A stretch of DNA of 64,000 bases. Source: Austropuccinia psidii (taxonomy: Eukaryota > Basidiomycota > Pucciniomycetes > Pucciniales > Sphaerophragmiaceae). This document shows positions 23,195 to 36,801 of this stretch, piece after piece. The position numbers were made by a program, and so were the translations under genes. The notes under the pieces were generated by a model that saw nothing but the letters and a program-made list of their open reading frames with translations, was not told the DNA's origin and did no database searches. Location of the stretch: the NCBI GenBank assembly GCA_023105745.1, contig JALGQZ010000001.1, positions 49,971,662-50,035,661 on the forward strand, given 5' to 3'. Numbering within the stretch: the first letter of the stretch is position 1; every line of letters begins with the position of its first letter.

Positions 23195-24554
23195 TGTCAC
23201 AACCATGGCAATTCACCTCCTTGGATCTCCATATGGCATATCACGCCACAGTCCTTTTATGACCAATTGGCCATATCCATCACCAGTGGCCAATATTGCC
23301 ATGTCATCATCTTATGGATCATTTATGGCCATTTTTCATTTGGGGCCTTCATGGCCCTTACCCTCAATCCAGAAGCCATAGCAACAATTTATGCCCAAAT
23401 GGGTATTTCTGGTCATTTCCCTCAAAACCAGGTGAAATGGCCAAAAGGGCTGTTTTTGGCCGTTTGGGCTCATAATGCGCATTTGCGCATTTGCTCAGTT
23501 TTGCGCACTTTGCGCACTTTGATGCAAACTGTCCAAAAGACACTTTCCCGCCCTTTGGGCCAGTTTTTGGCTCAGAACCCAAAAGTGGCCAAAAACCCCA
23601 AAGGACCCAGAAACACCTTTCCAAGCTCTGGAGACATCACATCAATCTTTTTCCCCTCTGTCTTTCCATCTCAAGACCTTTGGACGTAATCTTCTTTCCA
23701 ATGAACCAATATGCCATGAATGATTATATATGTCATTGTGCATCATTTTTCAACAGCAATTCAATTGTGGCAATATCAAGTTCAGCGTCAAAGACCAATC
23801 ACACCATCAAGACATCATTGGATAATTCCATTCACAGTATTCCTAAAAGGCAATACTGTTCATTCATTCTCAAGGGATTCAAGAGGCAGTTCATTCATTC
23901 ATTCAATTGTCAAGCATCAAAGCTCCACTCAATCCATCTTGGCAACCATATTCATTTCAATACAGTCCAGATCCATCAAGAACTGTATTTCATTTTCAAC
24001 AAAGGGAAATTAATTCAACCCAATTAAACTTCAATATTAGCCAGCTGTATCAATTCCCAAAACAATCAATACAGCCTCAACATTCAATACAGATCAGTTT
24101 CCAGCCTGAAGAACTCAAGCTCCCTACTTTTCACATATACCGGCTACCCTTTCCCCCCTGGGGGGTTTTCCCCAGTTAATTAATATACTTTGATTTAATT
24201 TAACTTTATTTATATTATCATTTAGTTAAGTGAATACTGAGATTATCAAGTCAGTAATTTAGCACCTTTTCTCTTATTCTTTCTTTGCCTGTCAATAGAT
24301 ATTTGGTGGTCATATCCTTACTAATTCCATTATTCATTTTGACAGGTTGAAACAGTGATTAAGGACTTACTTGGTTGGCTCTTTGGCCATTTGGCTTCTG
24401 TTTCCTCTCATTGCATCTCATCTTGTACCTGCATATTTCTTAGAGGAATTTATTCTTTATTTTTATTTCTTTATTCTTTGGAGTTTTCCAAGTGAGTTCC
24501 CTGATTTCTGAGTTCCAGGCCAATCTTTTATTTCTGTCCAAGAGCCCCTGTGAC
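23195..24554 (+). repeat. 3' LTR of family-B element B1
   Basis: 1,360 bp, starting TGTCACAACC and ending CCCCTGTGACA. The same end sequences bound the H LTR (46025-47538, minus) and F. It contains a run of GCGCA motifs at about 23476-23520 and many CCAT/ATGG stretches. It abuts D at 24555. Confidence 0.88.
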
Positions 24555-27246
24555 ATGAAGTTACTCAGAATCATATAACATATTGGCATATATGAGTACA
24601 CCAGGATGCCATTTGGCATTAAAAATGCACCAGCCCACTTCCAAAGGATGCGGGACACAATATTTCAAGATGAAATACTGGCAGGCTGGATGGTAGTATA
24701 TATTGATGATATCATTATGTACTCAGAGACATGCAAGGACCACGTACAATACATAGACAGAGTACCAAGTAAATGTACACCCATCAATCTGAAAAGTTCA
24801 CTTAAAAAGTGTAATCTTGGCCAACAAGAGCTACTAGCTCTAGGACATAAAGTCTCAGGTCTTAGTCTGGCAATTGACCAGAATAAAGTAGCAACAGAAC
24901 TGCAAAAGCCAGTACCAAGAAAAATCAAAGAGATGCAATCTTTCCTTGGGTTTGCTAGCTACTATAGAAACCACATGAAAGGTTTGGCCCACATAACTAG
25001 CAGCTAGAAAGTTATGTTCAAAAGATGCAGTTTTTGAAATTACCAAGGAAAGAAGGGATGCATATGAGAGGAGCAAATATGAACTCACAAATGCACCTGT
25101 GCTCATCTTGCCTGACTTTGAACTACCATTCAAGTTATACATATAGAAGCATGTAGCCAAGGCTTAGGAGTAGCCCTTCACCAGAGACAAATTGTGGATG
25201 GTGAACCAAGAGAGGGAGTAATATGTTACATCTCTAGGCAGTTTAAAGATTCATAAGCCAGGTATGGGGCCACCCAGACTGAATGTCAATGTCTAGTCTG
25301 AGCTCTAGAGAAACTCCATTAGTATTTGGAGGGTGCAGTCTTTGAAGTCTACACAGACTGCACAGCCTTGAAGTCTTTACTAAACATGAAGACTACCAAT
25401 AGACACATGCTGAGGTGGCAAATAGCCATCCAGGAGTATAGAGGGAATATGAACCACATATACAAAGAAGGTAAAAGTCATACCAATGCAGATGGCCTTA
25501 GAAAATGGCCACTGGTTAATTTCAAAAGCAATCCAGCTTATGACCCTGAAGTTGCAGCCAAGATCCCTATCCATTTTAAGGAAATAGACAGGAAGAAGAA
25601 TTTCAGATTCTCTGAATGGGCACCAGGAAGTGGTACCCTTGACAGCGGAAATACTGATTCAGAAGGAACAGAAACTCCCATACTTGGAATAGGTTCCTCA
25701 GAACTGCAGAATGAATTTTTTAGTGCAGTACTGAAATCCTATGCCAAAAACACACAGTGTAGCATACTACTACAGCTCCTTCAACAAAAATTTGGGAGTC
25801 CATAGCTAGAATCCCAACTGGAAGAACCCTGATTGAGGGCCTATAAGGATAATAAGTTCTTCCTTATAGATGGCTTGCTCTACCATAGAGAAAAGCACAC
25901 AAGTGCACTAACAGTGGTATACAGAGACCACATCTCTCTCATCCTGTAGGAACGCCATGAATGCCCCTATATCGGACACATGAGTGAAGACAGGACCAAA
26001 GAGAGGGTAGCAAGCACAGCTTGGTGGCCCAAGTGGGGACATGAGTTGCGTGAATACATCAACACTTGTGAAAAATGCCAAAAGGCAAATAGGAAAAATG
26101 GGAAGAAGTATGGGTTACTTCTACATAGAAGAACTCAAACACCCGTGGGAAACCATCAATATGGACTGGGTTGAAGGACTTGTCCCAGGAGGGAAAGAAA
26201 ACTACAATGCCTGTTTAATCATAGTTGATAGGTTCAGCAAGAGTATGGGGTGCCTACCATGTCACAAAGAGCATACAGCCATGGATACTGCTCTTTTATT
26301 CTGGAAAAACATCATATCCACCTGTGGAGTCCCCAAAATCATAATCAGTGATAGGGACCTGAAGTTCACATCTGAATTTTGGTCAAACCAGTATGAAATG
26401 CTGGGCACTAAACTTGCTTTTTCTACAGCTTACCATCCACAAACAGATGGACTAGCTGAGAGAATGGTCCATACAATGGAGGACATCCTTAGAAGATTCT
26501 GTGCCTATGGCATGGAATACAAGGATCATGAAGGATACACTTATGACTGGGTTACCCTTCTACCAACAGTTCAACTGGCTTATAACACAAGTCAGCACTC
26601 TACCAGAGGAAAAACACCTGAGCTGGTAGAGAAAGGGTGGAATACCCTATTGCCTGTGGATCACCTGAAGAAGATTCTTCTTACCATACACCCCACAGCC
26701 CAAGATTTCCATGAAATGTGGATGAGGGCTTGTGACACAGCTGCCAAATTCATAGCTGAGGCAAAACAATATAACAAGCAGAGGTGGGACAAATGACATA
26801 TGGAACCTGAATTTAAAGAAGGGGACCAAGTGTTAGTGTCTACACTTAACTTTCAGAGTCTCAAAGGACCCAACGAGATGAGAGACTCATTTGTATGTCC
26901 CTTCACTATCATTAAATTGATAGGGAAAATAGCAGCGGAATTCAAACTCACAGAGGAGTTTTCCAGGAAACACCCAGTCATTCCAGTGAGTTTAGTCAAG
27001 CCATATGCCCAGACAGAGGAGGGAGAACCCCACACCACCAGAAAGAGTGGAGGTGGAGAATTCCCCTGGAACAGTGAAGAAAATCATTGGGCCAGGAAGA
27101 TCAGACTTAATGGTAGGGATCAAAGACAATACTTCTTCAGATGCAAAAACCAAACAGCTGATAAAGACAAATGGTTGGCAGAAGATGCCATACCAGATGG
27201 GAACTTTCATTTTAGGAGATTCAGAGCATCTAGGAGGACTGAATAG
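24555..27246 (+). pseudogene. D: 5'-truncated family-A pol (RT, RNase H, integrase, chromodomain-like)
   Basis: It starts within RT (MPFGIKNAPAHF; YIDD at about 24700) and follows el1 to the end of Pol. The RNase H part (25008-25325) is shredded by stops and shifts. 25326-25805 and 26041-26796 are open, with the integrase zinc region, [17 protein letters not shown] and TDGLAERM. Further stops lie at 25803-25805, near 25830 and 25949, and TGA at 26794-26796. D keeps the 13 bp missing from el1 (25503-25520 region), which shows that the el1 change is a deletion. The polypurine tract GAGGGAGGGTA precedes its 3' LTR at 27282. The 5' half is absent; B1's LTR abuts directly. Confidence 0.9.
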
Positions 27247-27281
27247 TCTCATTAATGATGAGCCTTTTTAGAGGGAGGGTA

Positions 27282-27937
27282 TGTCAGCCTGTTACTCAAA
27301 ACCAGAGCACAAGCATGACAGCCAGATACCATAAATCAATGGTATAGCCAAGATACCACCAAAACATGGAGCTCAGCCAAATCAGATCAAAAGGTATCAA
27401 AAGAGAAAGAGGAAAAATACCCCTTTCCAGATATACAAGTCCCATCACCATAGGACAAAGAATAACAAAGTTACTCCTGCTCAAAGTTGTTGGTGAGCAC
27501 AAGCCTTAAATTTCACCTCTCATCTGAAATACAGAGTAATATGCCTAACCCCATCAAATAAGTATTAAAAATGAAGCTCTAAGTCAGGGCTATCCAATGG
27601 TACCAGCCAAACTGCGCTAGGACCAGTATTCCTGAAGGTATGGCCAGATTCAGGCCAAATAAGGGTGATTAAAATATTCAGCTATAATCTAACCTTTACA
27701 GTTTTAGTGTGAGATACCGAAAGTGGGGTCCTTTTGGAAATAGAACAATCAGGGCTATCTGATGGTGCCATTTAGATCCCCATATCTCATCTAGAAAAAA
27801 AGTTATAAGGGAAACAAGCCCACTACACCTTTTGTCTAAAACCACACATATGTACAAAAATCTTGTACATGGGATAACTTTGCCATATTTAATGATAACC
27901 ATATTAAATGAGGTACCATTGTGTAGAAAACATGGAG
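27282..27937 (+). repeat. 3' LTR of D, left part
   Basis: It starts TGTCAGCC and aligns with the el1 LTR until CATGGAG, where S2 interrupts. The right part resumes at 40715. Together they make about 1,440 bp, the el1 LTR length. Confidence 0.9.
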
Positions 27938-28188
27938 TGTGAGCCTTAGAGGTATTTTTATATACCAAAAAGACCACAAACAAAAACTAATATACAAATA
28001 TAAATAAAATAAATTTATTTTTTAGTAAAACCAAAAATGCAAATATAAATATAAATCTATATACAAAATCAAAAATTTAATTATAATTTAAAAAAAAAAT
28101 ATATTCAATTTTAAAATTGTAAAAACATATTTTTACTTAAAAATTTTAAGTAAAAATGAGTTTTCAACAAAATTACCCAAAATGAAAC
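27938..28188. mobile_element. S2, first segment (second copy of the S family)
   Basis: It starts TGTGAGCC like S1 and follows it through the AT-rich left end. Flanking duplication of the whole element: TGGAG (27933-27937) and TGCAG (40715-40719), one mismatch. Removing S2 with one duplication restores length-perfect alignment of the D LTR to el1. It is interrupted at 28189 by E. Confidence 0.85.
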
Positions 28189-29692
28189 TGTCAGGGTGAG
28201 TCTATATAGTAGCTATAAAGTGTAAATACAAGCTAGTATTATGACTGTGACACGTCAAAAAATAAATAAATTTAATTCTTCAGGTCCTACTGCTACGTGG
28301 TAACAGTGGTGATGAGTCTGTTGAGGACCTGGGTTGCAATACTCTAATATCTTTGACTGTAAAGAAGTACTACAATAATTATGCTCTAATTATATCTTTG
28401 ATAATTCTAAGGACACTACTGATGGATAACAGTTTTATCACGTAAGAATATGGGTAAATAAGATAATGATGATGGGTTTTCAAGGAAAAAACCCTTCTTT
28501 TTATATCTTTCCAGACTGTCAAGAGTTATTAACTCTTCACACGTCAGAGGAGTGAAAATTTTCACTCCAATGGTCAATCTGTGGTTCTGGATCCTCAATT
28601 CTGACGTCAACATAGGCAGAATTGTGGTTTTAGCACCACAAATGATCATTCTGGGTCAATACAGGGTGAAAAAACTTTTCACCTGCCACGTCAGCACTTG
28701 GATGACGTTGTTCTGGTGTCTGTATGATCAATATTAGTCATTCTGGGCGGTTTTAAGCTTTAAACAACCATTATTTTAAGTATCAAGACAGTACTGGTTG
28801 GTACAGGTTTGGTACAGGCCAGTATTGGTCAAAATACTTCCAGCCAAGATATCTTAGTCAGTTTTTGAGATATCAAGAAACCAAGAGCACAGAATTGAAG
28901 GGCTTGATGAGCTCTTCAATTTGGTATGCTTCATGTTTACCCTTCTTTCAAATAGCAAAAGCTATAAGGGTTTTAAGTTTTTGGATGTCATTTTGTACAT
29001 CAGTATGAGGCTTCAAAAACTTCCATGCCAGATATCTTCTCCAATTTGGAAGATATCTTTATTCTGATGATACAGTTTTATAGGGCTTGATTAGCTCTAC
29101 AGTTTGGTATATTACACTGTACAGTTGTATGAGTGTATGCCAAAGATACAGGGGTTTGTTTACTTTCTTGTTTTCAGAATATCTGTATTTTTGGTTGTTA
29201 AACCTTTGAACCAAGATCCCTCAGTCAATTTAAGAGATACAGAGGTCTAATGTATCTCAAATTAAAGCTCTTGTTTATGTCTTTAATTTGGTTATACTTT
29301 TGTACAGCTTTGTACAAGCCGTCTTTGACTTTCAGGGGGGTCTTGGTTTTGAAATAAAGGTCATATGGTATCTCCAGTTGTAGTGGTGTTACAACAACAT
29401 GGATGATATCATTGTGTAGCTCTCTATGTGAGCATTAAGAAAAATACCCTTTTGGTATAGAATAACTTAAATATGCATAAGCTAGATGAGAGGTGAAAAT
29501 AAGGGTTTTGACTTGTTTATTCTCCTCTAGGTTTCCTTATTCTGTTTGGATAAGGTTGGTGTTTAATTTAAGAGGATTGTTTTCCTCTTATTTATTACGT
29601 CTATTGACTATGTTTGTTCAATACTTGTCATACCATTATTTATGGTATGTTGGATGTCATGCTAGTGCTCTGTTTTGAGTCACAGGCTGACA
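28189..29692 (-). repeat. 3' LTR of E
   Basis: 1,504 bp. On the plus strand it starts TGTCAGGG and ends GGCTGACA. It pairs with 36802-38304. The polypurine tract of E lies at 29693-29712 (minus-strand TTGAGGGAGGGTA). Confidence 0.94.
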
Positions 29693-29716
29693 TACCCTCC
29701 CTCAAAAGGAGGCTCA

Positions 29717-32700
29717 TCATTGATGAGACTCTTCAGCCCTTCTGGAGGCTCTGAATCTTCTGAGGTGTATTTGTCCATCTGGGATCTCTTTCTCAGTTAA
29801 CCATTTATCTTTATCTGCTGGTTGATTCTTAAATCTAACTAGATATTGCCTGTTGTCTTTCCCATTAATTCTTATTTTCCTGGCTTTAATGATCTTTCTC
29901 ACTGGTCCAGGTGAGTCATCTTCCTCTACCAATCTTTCATGGGTGACTGTCTTCTTTCTGTCAGGGAATTTCTCCTCATCTGTTTGGTGATAAGGTTTGA
30001 CCAGGCTCACAGGGAAAACTGGGTGTTTCCTAGAAAACTCTTTGGTCAGGTTGACTTCTACTGCATTCTTTCCTATTAATTTAATAATGGTGAATGGTCC
30101 TATGAATAAGTCTCTCATCTTTTTTGGTCCTCTTAGATTGTTGAAGTTAAGAGTTGAGATTAGAACTTGGTCTCCTTCTTTGAAATCAGGTTCTTGGTGA
30201 CTTTTATCATATCTCTGTTTGTTGTATAATTTGGCTTCAGCCACACATTGTTCTGCTTTTTCACAGGCATTTTTCCACATTGTGTGGAAGTATTTAGCTG
30301 TAGGGTGTACTGAGAGGAGGTTCTTCTTCAAGTAGTCTACTGGAAGTAGTGGGTTCCATCCTTTCTCTAATGTGGCAGGGGTTTTTCCTGTCACTGAGTG
30401 TATACTTGTGTTGTATGCCAATTGTACAGCTGGTAGGAGGGTTACCCAGTCATGGGTATATCTCTCATTGTCTTTATATTCCATGCCACATGCACAAAAC
30501 CTTCTAATGATGTCTTCTAATGTTTGGATCATTCTTTCTGCTAGACCATCTGTTTGTGGATGGTAAGCTGTGGAGAATGCTAGTTTAGTTCCCAGCATAT
30601 CATATAGATTAGTCCAAAATTCTGATGTGAATTTAGGGTCTCTGTCACTAATTATAATTCTTGGGACTCCACAGTTTGCTATCACATTGTTCCTGAACAA
30701 TATGGCTGTGTCCTCTTTGTGACAGGGGAGACATCTGACACTCTTGGTGTACCTGTCCACTACTACTAGGCATGCATGCAAGCTGTCTTTCCCTCCAGGG
30801 ACCAGGCCTGTCACCCAATCCATGTTTATTATTTCCCAGGGGTGTTTGCGCTCCTCTATACTCTGGAGTAATCCATATCTTTTGCCATGAGCTTTGTTGG
30901 CTTTTTGGCATCTGGTACAAGTGTTGATGTATTCACTCAAGTCTTGTTCCCACTTTGGCCACCAAGCTGTGCTAAAGACTCTTTCTTTAGTTCTTTCTTC
31001 ACTCATATGTCCCATGTATGGGCAGTCATGGCATTCCTGTAGTATCAGGGAAATATGTTCTCTATTTATTATTACCAGGGCACTTGTGTGTTTTTCCCTA
31101 TGGTATAGTAGATCATCTATCAGAAAAAATCTATTCTCTTTGAAGTTTTTGAGCCATGGCTCTTCCAATTGGCTCTCTAGTTCAGGACTCCTGTACTTTT
31201 GTTTTAATAGTTGTATCAATATACTACACTGTTTGTGTTTATTGTATGATGATTGTACTATGCTAAAGAACTCTGTATTCAGATTAGAGGAGCTGATTCC
31301 CAATATGGGTATCTCTTTGCTCTCCCCATAGCTCTGTGCTGGGTTTGATGAGTCATTCCCTAATGGCCAGTTTGATAGTTTGAAGTTCTTTCTCCTATCT
31401 ATCTCCATGCATTGTATGGGTATTTTGGCCCCATTTTCTGGGTCATACGCTGGATTCTCTTGGTCATTTTTCAGTGGCCACCTGCTGAGACCATCTGCAT
31501 TAGTATGACTTTTCCCTTCTTTGTAGATGATAGTCATATTCCCTCTGTATTCTTGTATGGCTATTTGCCACCTAAGCATGTGTCTGTTTGTTGTCTTCAT
31601 GTTCAACAGTGATTTCAGGGCTGTGCAATCAGTAAAAACTTCAACTACTGCTCCTTCTAAGTATTAAATGGAGTTTTTCTAATGCCCATACCAAACAGAG
31701 ACATTCTGTCTGAGTAGCTCCATATCTGGCTTCTGAGTCTTTCAGTTGTCTTGATATATAGCAAATTACTCCTTCTTTGGGTATTCCATCCACTAGTTGC
31801 CTCTGGTGTAGTGCTGCCCCTAGTCCTTGGCTACATGCTGAATCTATATATAGTTTGAATGGTAGTTCAAAATTAGGCATCATCAGGACAGGGGCATTGG
31901 TCAGTTCATATTTGATCTTCTCAAATGCATCTCTTCTTTCTTTGGTAATTTCAAAGACTACATCTTTTGAGCACAGTTTGTATAGGCTACTAGTGATGTG
32001 TGCAAAGTTTTTTATGTGGCTTCTGTAGTAACTAGCAAAGCCCAAAAAAGATTGCATTTCTTTAATGTTCTTTGGTACTGGTTTCTTCAGTACTGCAGCA
32101 ACTTTATTTTGGTCTATAGCTAGACTCAAACCTGAAACTTTGTGTCCTAGGGCTAGCAGTTCTTGATGTCCAAAGTTACATTTTTTAAGAGATATCTTCA
32201 TGTTGATTGGTGTACATTTTCCCAATATTTTATCAATTTTCCTCACATGGTCTTCCCATGTTTCTGAGTATATTATGATATCATCAATGTACACTACCAT
32301 CCACCCTTCCATTATTTAATCTTGAAATATGGTATCCATCATCCTCTGAAAATGGGCTGGAGCATTCTTAATGCCAAATGGCATTCTAGTATATTCATAT
32401 GTGCCCATATGGCATATAATTCTTAGCAATTTGATGGAATCTGGTTTCACCCCATTCTGGTGGAAACCTTTCATGCAATCCATTTTTGTAATAAACTTGG
32501 CTTTTGCTAGCTTATCTAGTGCATGTGGTATCCTTGGGATGGGGTACCTATCTGCTTTGGTGTAATTTTTCAAAGCCCTGAAGTCACCACATAGTCTGGA
32601 TTTACCATCATGCCAAGTTATAAGGACTGGTGTAGTGACTTCTACTATCTCATTATGTCCTATTTTCCTTATTACCCCCATTTCTAGGAGCTCATTGATG

Positions 32701-35575
32701 TGTTTCTCAATTTCTTTCCTAGTTTCCATGCTGGCTGGGTATGGTGGTCTCCTAAGCATAGGTGGATATGGTCTTTCTACATCCAGATATAATTCTATAT
32801 CATGTCCTTTGATTTTTCCTAGTGGTTCATCTCCTATTGCAAAAGCTCCGCTATGCTTCCTCAATACTTTAAGTAAGTTGAGTTTCATTTTACTGGTGAG
32901 TTGAGTGCTATATTGGGCTTCTTTGAATTCTTCCACTAGTTCTTTCAGGGTGTTATCATTTGTTATATGATTTATGTCAAAGGAAAATTTTTTGTCTTTG
33001 TTTGTACCTATGGTAATATATCTATTTTTACTATTGCAAATGTCCATACCATACATTCTTTGGTACTCTGTACCTAGTAAGAATCCTTGTACATGTGCAT
33101 TCTCTAGAACTACAAATTCAGGTTCTAGTCTGATATTTCCTTTTTGGTGTGGGATAATTATCTCTTTGATTATTGTCCCCAGTGAGTGCATTTTGCCTGA
33201 TGCACTTTTGAAGTTTCTAGCTTTTGTTGGGATTATATCCTCTTCCCATTTGGGGAAGTGTTGTTTTAAGTATTCTTTTGCTACTATGGAGCAACTTGCT
33301 CCTGTGTCAATGATCATTGGGTGTTTACAGTTCTCAATGTAAACTGTCAATTTTGTAGGTGTTCCATGAATGAATCCCATCCCTCTATTTGGGGTTACCA
33401 GGAATGTTTGTGCATTCTGTGTGTGCTTACAGAGCTCTTTGTCTGTTGTCATTTGTGGTATTCCTGAGTCTAATTCAATGTCTTGTATGTCAAGTGAACT
33501 TTCTTCATTGCATTCCACTGTGTATTCTTCTATGGTATCAAGTTCACTTTGTGATTCTGCTCTCATACCATTTCCCATACTGTCAGAATCAGATTTGTCA
33601 CCTGTTTGTTCTTCTTCTGATTCTTCATCAATTGCATATATTTTCTTTTTTGGTCTTGTGCAATTGTTGGCATAGTGGTCTGGTGATCCACAGTTATGGC
33701 ACACATATTTCTTTTTTGGGGTTTCTTTCCCTTTCTCTTTGTTTGTTTCTTTAACTTCAGACTTCTTGTCTTTGAAGTTTGGTTTATAGGATGTGTACCT
33801 TCCTATGGAGGTTTTTTTCCTCAAATGTTGTACGAAATTTGCTATGTCATCAATGCTGCTGATGTTGTTTCATCTGCATTTGACTGCATGTTCTAGATCT
33901 CCTGGTAATTTTGTTAGGAGTTTATGGTTTCTAATTTCTATTGTAATATTGGGATCAATAGCTTTTAGTCTTTTTGTTTGTTTGAGACACCATTCATATG
34001 GGTATTTTTCTGTGGAGTATCTATCACTTTCAAAGGACATGGTCTTTTGCCAGATCCAACTACCATTGCTATACTTTTGTATAATCTGGTTCCTCCACCA
34101 TGGCCAGCTTTTCCTGCCATGTATTTCTTTCATCTCAGTATACCATATGTTTGCATGGCCTCTGAATGCTGTGTTAAGTCTTGTTGTGATCCAGTAGTCT
34201 GGTATCTTTGGGACATCAACAAAGAGTCCATCAATATAGTCAATGATTTCCATATGGTCATATTCCCCAATTCCTGAGAACTTTGGCCAGTTTGCTACTT
34301 CTGGTAACTGTTTTAGTGCCTTTTTCTCTGAATAGCTGAGATTTTCCCCATCTTGCTACATTGACTCTGATCTTAACTTTGGGATCTGATATTCAGGTTC
34401 CTGGTCATAGTCTTTATCCTCTTCTTTCAATTTTGTAGAGGTAGTGGGTTGACCTTGTGTTGGAGGGTATTGATTGTCTTCTCTGTCATAGAGGTAATCA
34501 ATTTCTTTATCAAAGCTTTCCTGTTGCTGCTGGATACTCCTCAGATCTCTCCTCACAGTTTGTTGTTCTTCTAGGATTGAATTCAACTGTCTGTTAGTTT
34601 CCCAAATTCTGTCCAAATTTTGGCCAGATTTGTATTCAATTCTTTTATGACTGTTGCTTGGAAAGCATTTTCTTCTTTCAATGTTTCCACTTCTGTCCTC
34701 ATTTTTCCTGAGGTTTCATGTGTCCAATCCATGAATTGGGCCAATTTGGTCCATGTGAATTTGTTTTCAAACTCATGAGTGTGGATTGTAGTCTCAGTTA
34801 TTAATTCTGGATCAATTGAGTCAGAACTATCAACACTATTTGTAGGTACAACTATTTTTTTCTTTTGTGTACTTCTTGGACTAAGTCCATCAGCTTTTTC
34901 ATCAGTGGGTCTGCTTCCTTCTTCCTCTGGTTGAAAGACGTTTTGTTTCTCCCTTGGGCTCCTTTTCTCCTGTTGGAAACTACCTGGAATGGTTGGGGAG
35001 CCTTGGATGAAGTTTGCTTTGGCTTGTAAGGCCTGGAACTGCTGGATTGTTGTGGGGAAGATGGGGCTTCTCCTTCCATTTCTGGGGGTACCTAACTCTG
35101 ACTGGGCTCTTCCTTGTGCCAAGATCTCTCTATGGCTTGTATGGCTGCCTGGTTCTCTTTGATTCTGATTGCTCTTTCTTCTAAGAGTTTGAAATTCTTG
35201 TTGGGATTCCAACCTTGCATTTCTGTCATAAGCTCCATCCACGCCATTTGCTTGAGACAGATCTTCTGAGTTGTTATCCCCACTTCTGCCCATGATGCTG
35301 CCATAGTGAACATTTTGTTGTCCATGCTCCATGTGAAGAGGTCTTTCAGCAGTTTGTGTATTTGAAGGACCTGTTCTGCATCTGTCCAATCTCCTGGTTG
35401 GACTCCTGGGTTGAATTTGATTTGGAATAAGACCTTGGGTAGGAGTTCCCTGATGGTAAGCCCTTTGCTGGTCATTTGATCCAGTGATTGGCTGTCTTCT
35501 TCCTCTGTGTCTTGTTGGCCAGTGTTCTGGTTGATTTCTTGGGAATCCAAGATCTCTAAGAAGTGGAGGTGTCAT
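29717..35575 (-). pseudogene. E Gag-Pol polyprotein with five lesions
   Basis: Read from 35575 (ATG inside the intron, MTPPLLRDLGF) down: polar N-terminal region, frame change near 34590-34610, TAG at 34356-34358, capsid core (EYDHMEIIDYIDG, WYTEMKEIHG), TGA at about 33870 replacing a cysteine codon, CCHC knuckle (CHNCGSPDHYANNC, about 33690), protease IIDTGAS (about 33315) and RT. TAA at 32316 replaces a glutamate codon just before MEGWMVVYIDD. A one-base insertion near 31670 lies in RNase H. From 31606 to 29717 a 629-codon frame is intact: end of RNase H, integrase zinc region, [25 protein letters not shown] and the chromodomain-like end ([10 protein letters not shown]). Integrase thus looks complete while Gag and RT are interrupted. 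Confidence 0.93.
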
Positions 35576-35949
35576 GTTAACAATGTTAAAAAATGACAGA
35601 CAATGAAAAATGTTGTATGTTTCAAGGTTTATTTACCTTTAGCAGGCCCTTGTACAAATTTATGATCTATACTCTTTGGCAATTTGCCTTTAGAGTTTAC
35701 AACTGGGTTGATAACAGTGATTTTCTGTTTTTCAATTTGTTTTGGTGATCCAACTGGTTTTGTTGGAGCTTTTCTGGGTTTTTTGGCCCTTGGCACGGCT
35801 ATTGGTGTGCAATCTTTTGAGTTGATTGTCACTTCACTGTGTCTTTTCCGCTTGCCCTTGGTTTTTGGCAGCACCTCTCTGTCTTCTGAGGCTGTCACAG
35901 ATGGATTTCCTTGTGACTTGGTTTCTAATGGAATATAGTCTTTTTCCAC
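34852..35949 (-). pseudogene. E accessory protein (spliced, overlapping Gag) with one stop
   Basis: Exon 1 is 35949-35637 (EKDYIPLE start, basic, no ATG, preceded by AATAG). The intron is 35636-35556. Exon 2 runs from 35555, with the split codon G/AG as in el1, to 34852. The helical block (VQPGDWTDAEQVLQIHKLLK, MTEMQGWNPNKNFKLLEERA) and the basic tail (NQRKKEADPLMKKLMDLVQE) match the el1 protein position by position. A TAG at 35092-35094 breaks exon 2. The overlap with Gag is in the same relative frame as in el1. The function is unknown. Confidence 0.65.
35556..35636 (-). other. Predicted small intron in E containing the Gag-Pol AUG
   Basis: Donor AAAG/GTAAAT and acceptor CTTAG, 81 nt. The Gag-Pol ATG is at 35575-35573, inside the intron. 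Both splice sites and the codon phase match el1, although intron lengths and interiors differ. Confidence 0.7.
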
Positions 35950-36801
35950 TATTCAGAATAGATATTTCAGATTGTATATCAGTATTTTATGATAAAACAA
36001 AATGATTATATTCAATTCTACTGTTATTTTTTGAAATTTTGAGGTATTTTATGTTTTTTTATTATTTTTATAAGTTTTTTTTATTGAAAAATAACAGTTT
36101 TTTGAGTTTTTCACTTATGTTTTATAAGTGAAAACTGTAATATCCAAGTGTTTTGTGAATGATTCACTTGGATATTATTGTGTTTTTATATAAACACGTC
36201 AAATTTATTAAATTATAATAAATTTGATTTGTTATTATAGATATTATAAATAATATTTATTTTAACACTTGATATTGATTAAATTATCAATTAATTACAA
36301 GTTTTCACATCCATTTGAGTGATGTCTTGTTTTAAAGGAAATATTTAATTAAAATATTCCTTATAAACAATAAAAAATTATTTTATTATTTAATATTTAT
36401 TAATTATTTATTAATAAATGTTTCTTTATTAATTTTCATGCACTTTGGTGAAAAATAATAGTAAAATAAATAATATACTGTTTGTATATTATTATTTATA
36501 TTGAAATTTAAATAATACTGTTGTATTATTATCAAATTTCGTGGAAATTATTGCAATACAATGAAAAAAGAGGATTTGTACTCTTACTCTTAACAAAAAT
36601 ATTTTGTAATATATATTTTTGGAGGAAAAAAATTTGTATATAATATATGATGCTAAAAAAAATTGATAATAATATAAAATAAAATAAATTAGAAATTTTA
36701 CTCACTGTTAGTAAAATACCTTTTAAATAACTGAATTTTACGCCTAATTCAGTTCAAAACACGTCCAATAAGGTTGAAAAACCACGGCCAGGCCCCCGAA
36801 A
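35950..36801 (-). other. E leader, very AT-rich
   Basis: About 850 nt between the 5' LTR and the first exon, with no gene. Next to the LTR (36786-36801) the minus strand reads TTTCGGGGGCCTGGCC, the candidate primer site shared with el1. The rest is A/T runs. Confidence 0.7.

Noticed and set aside
35950..36801. Possible gene in the E leader
   Set aside because: Extreme AT content and only short random frames; the position is fully explained as leader plus primer site.
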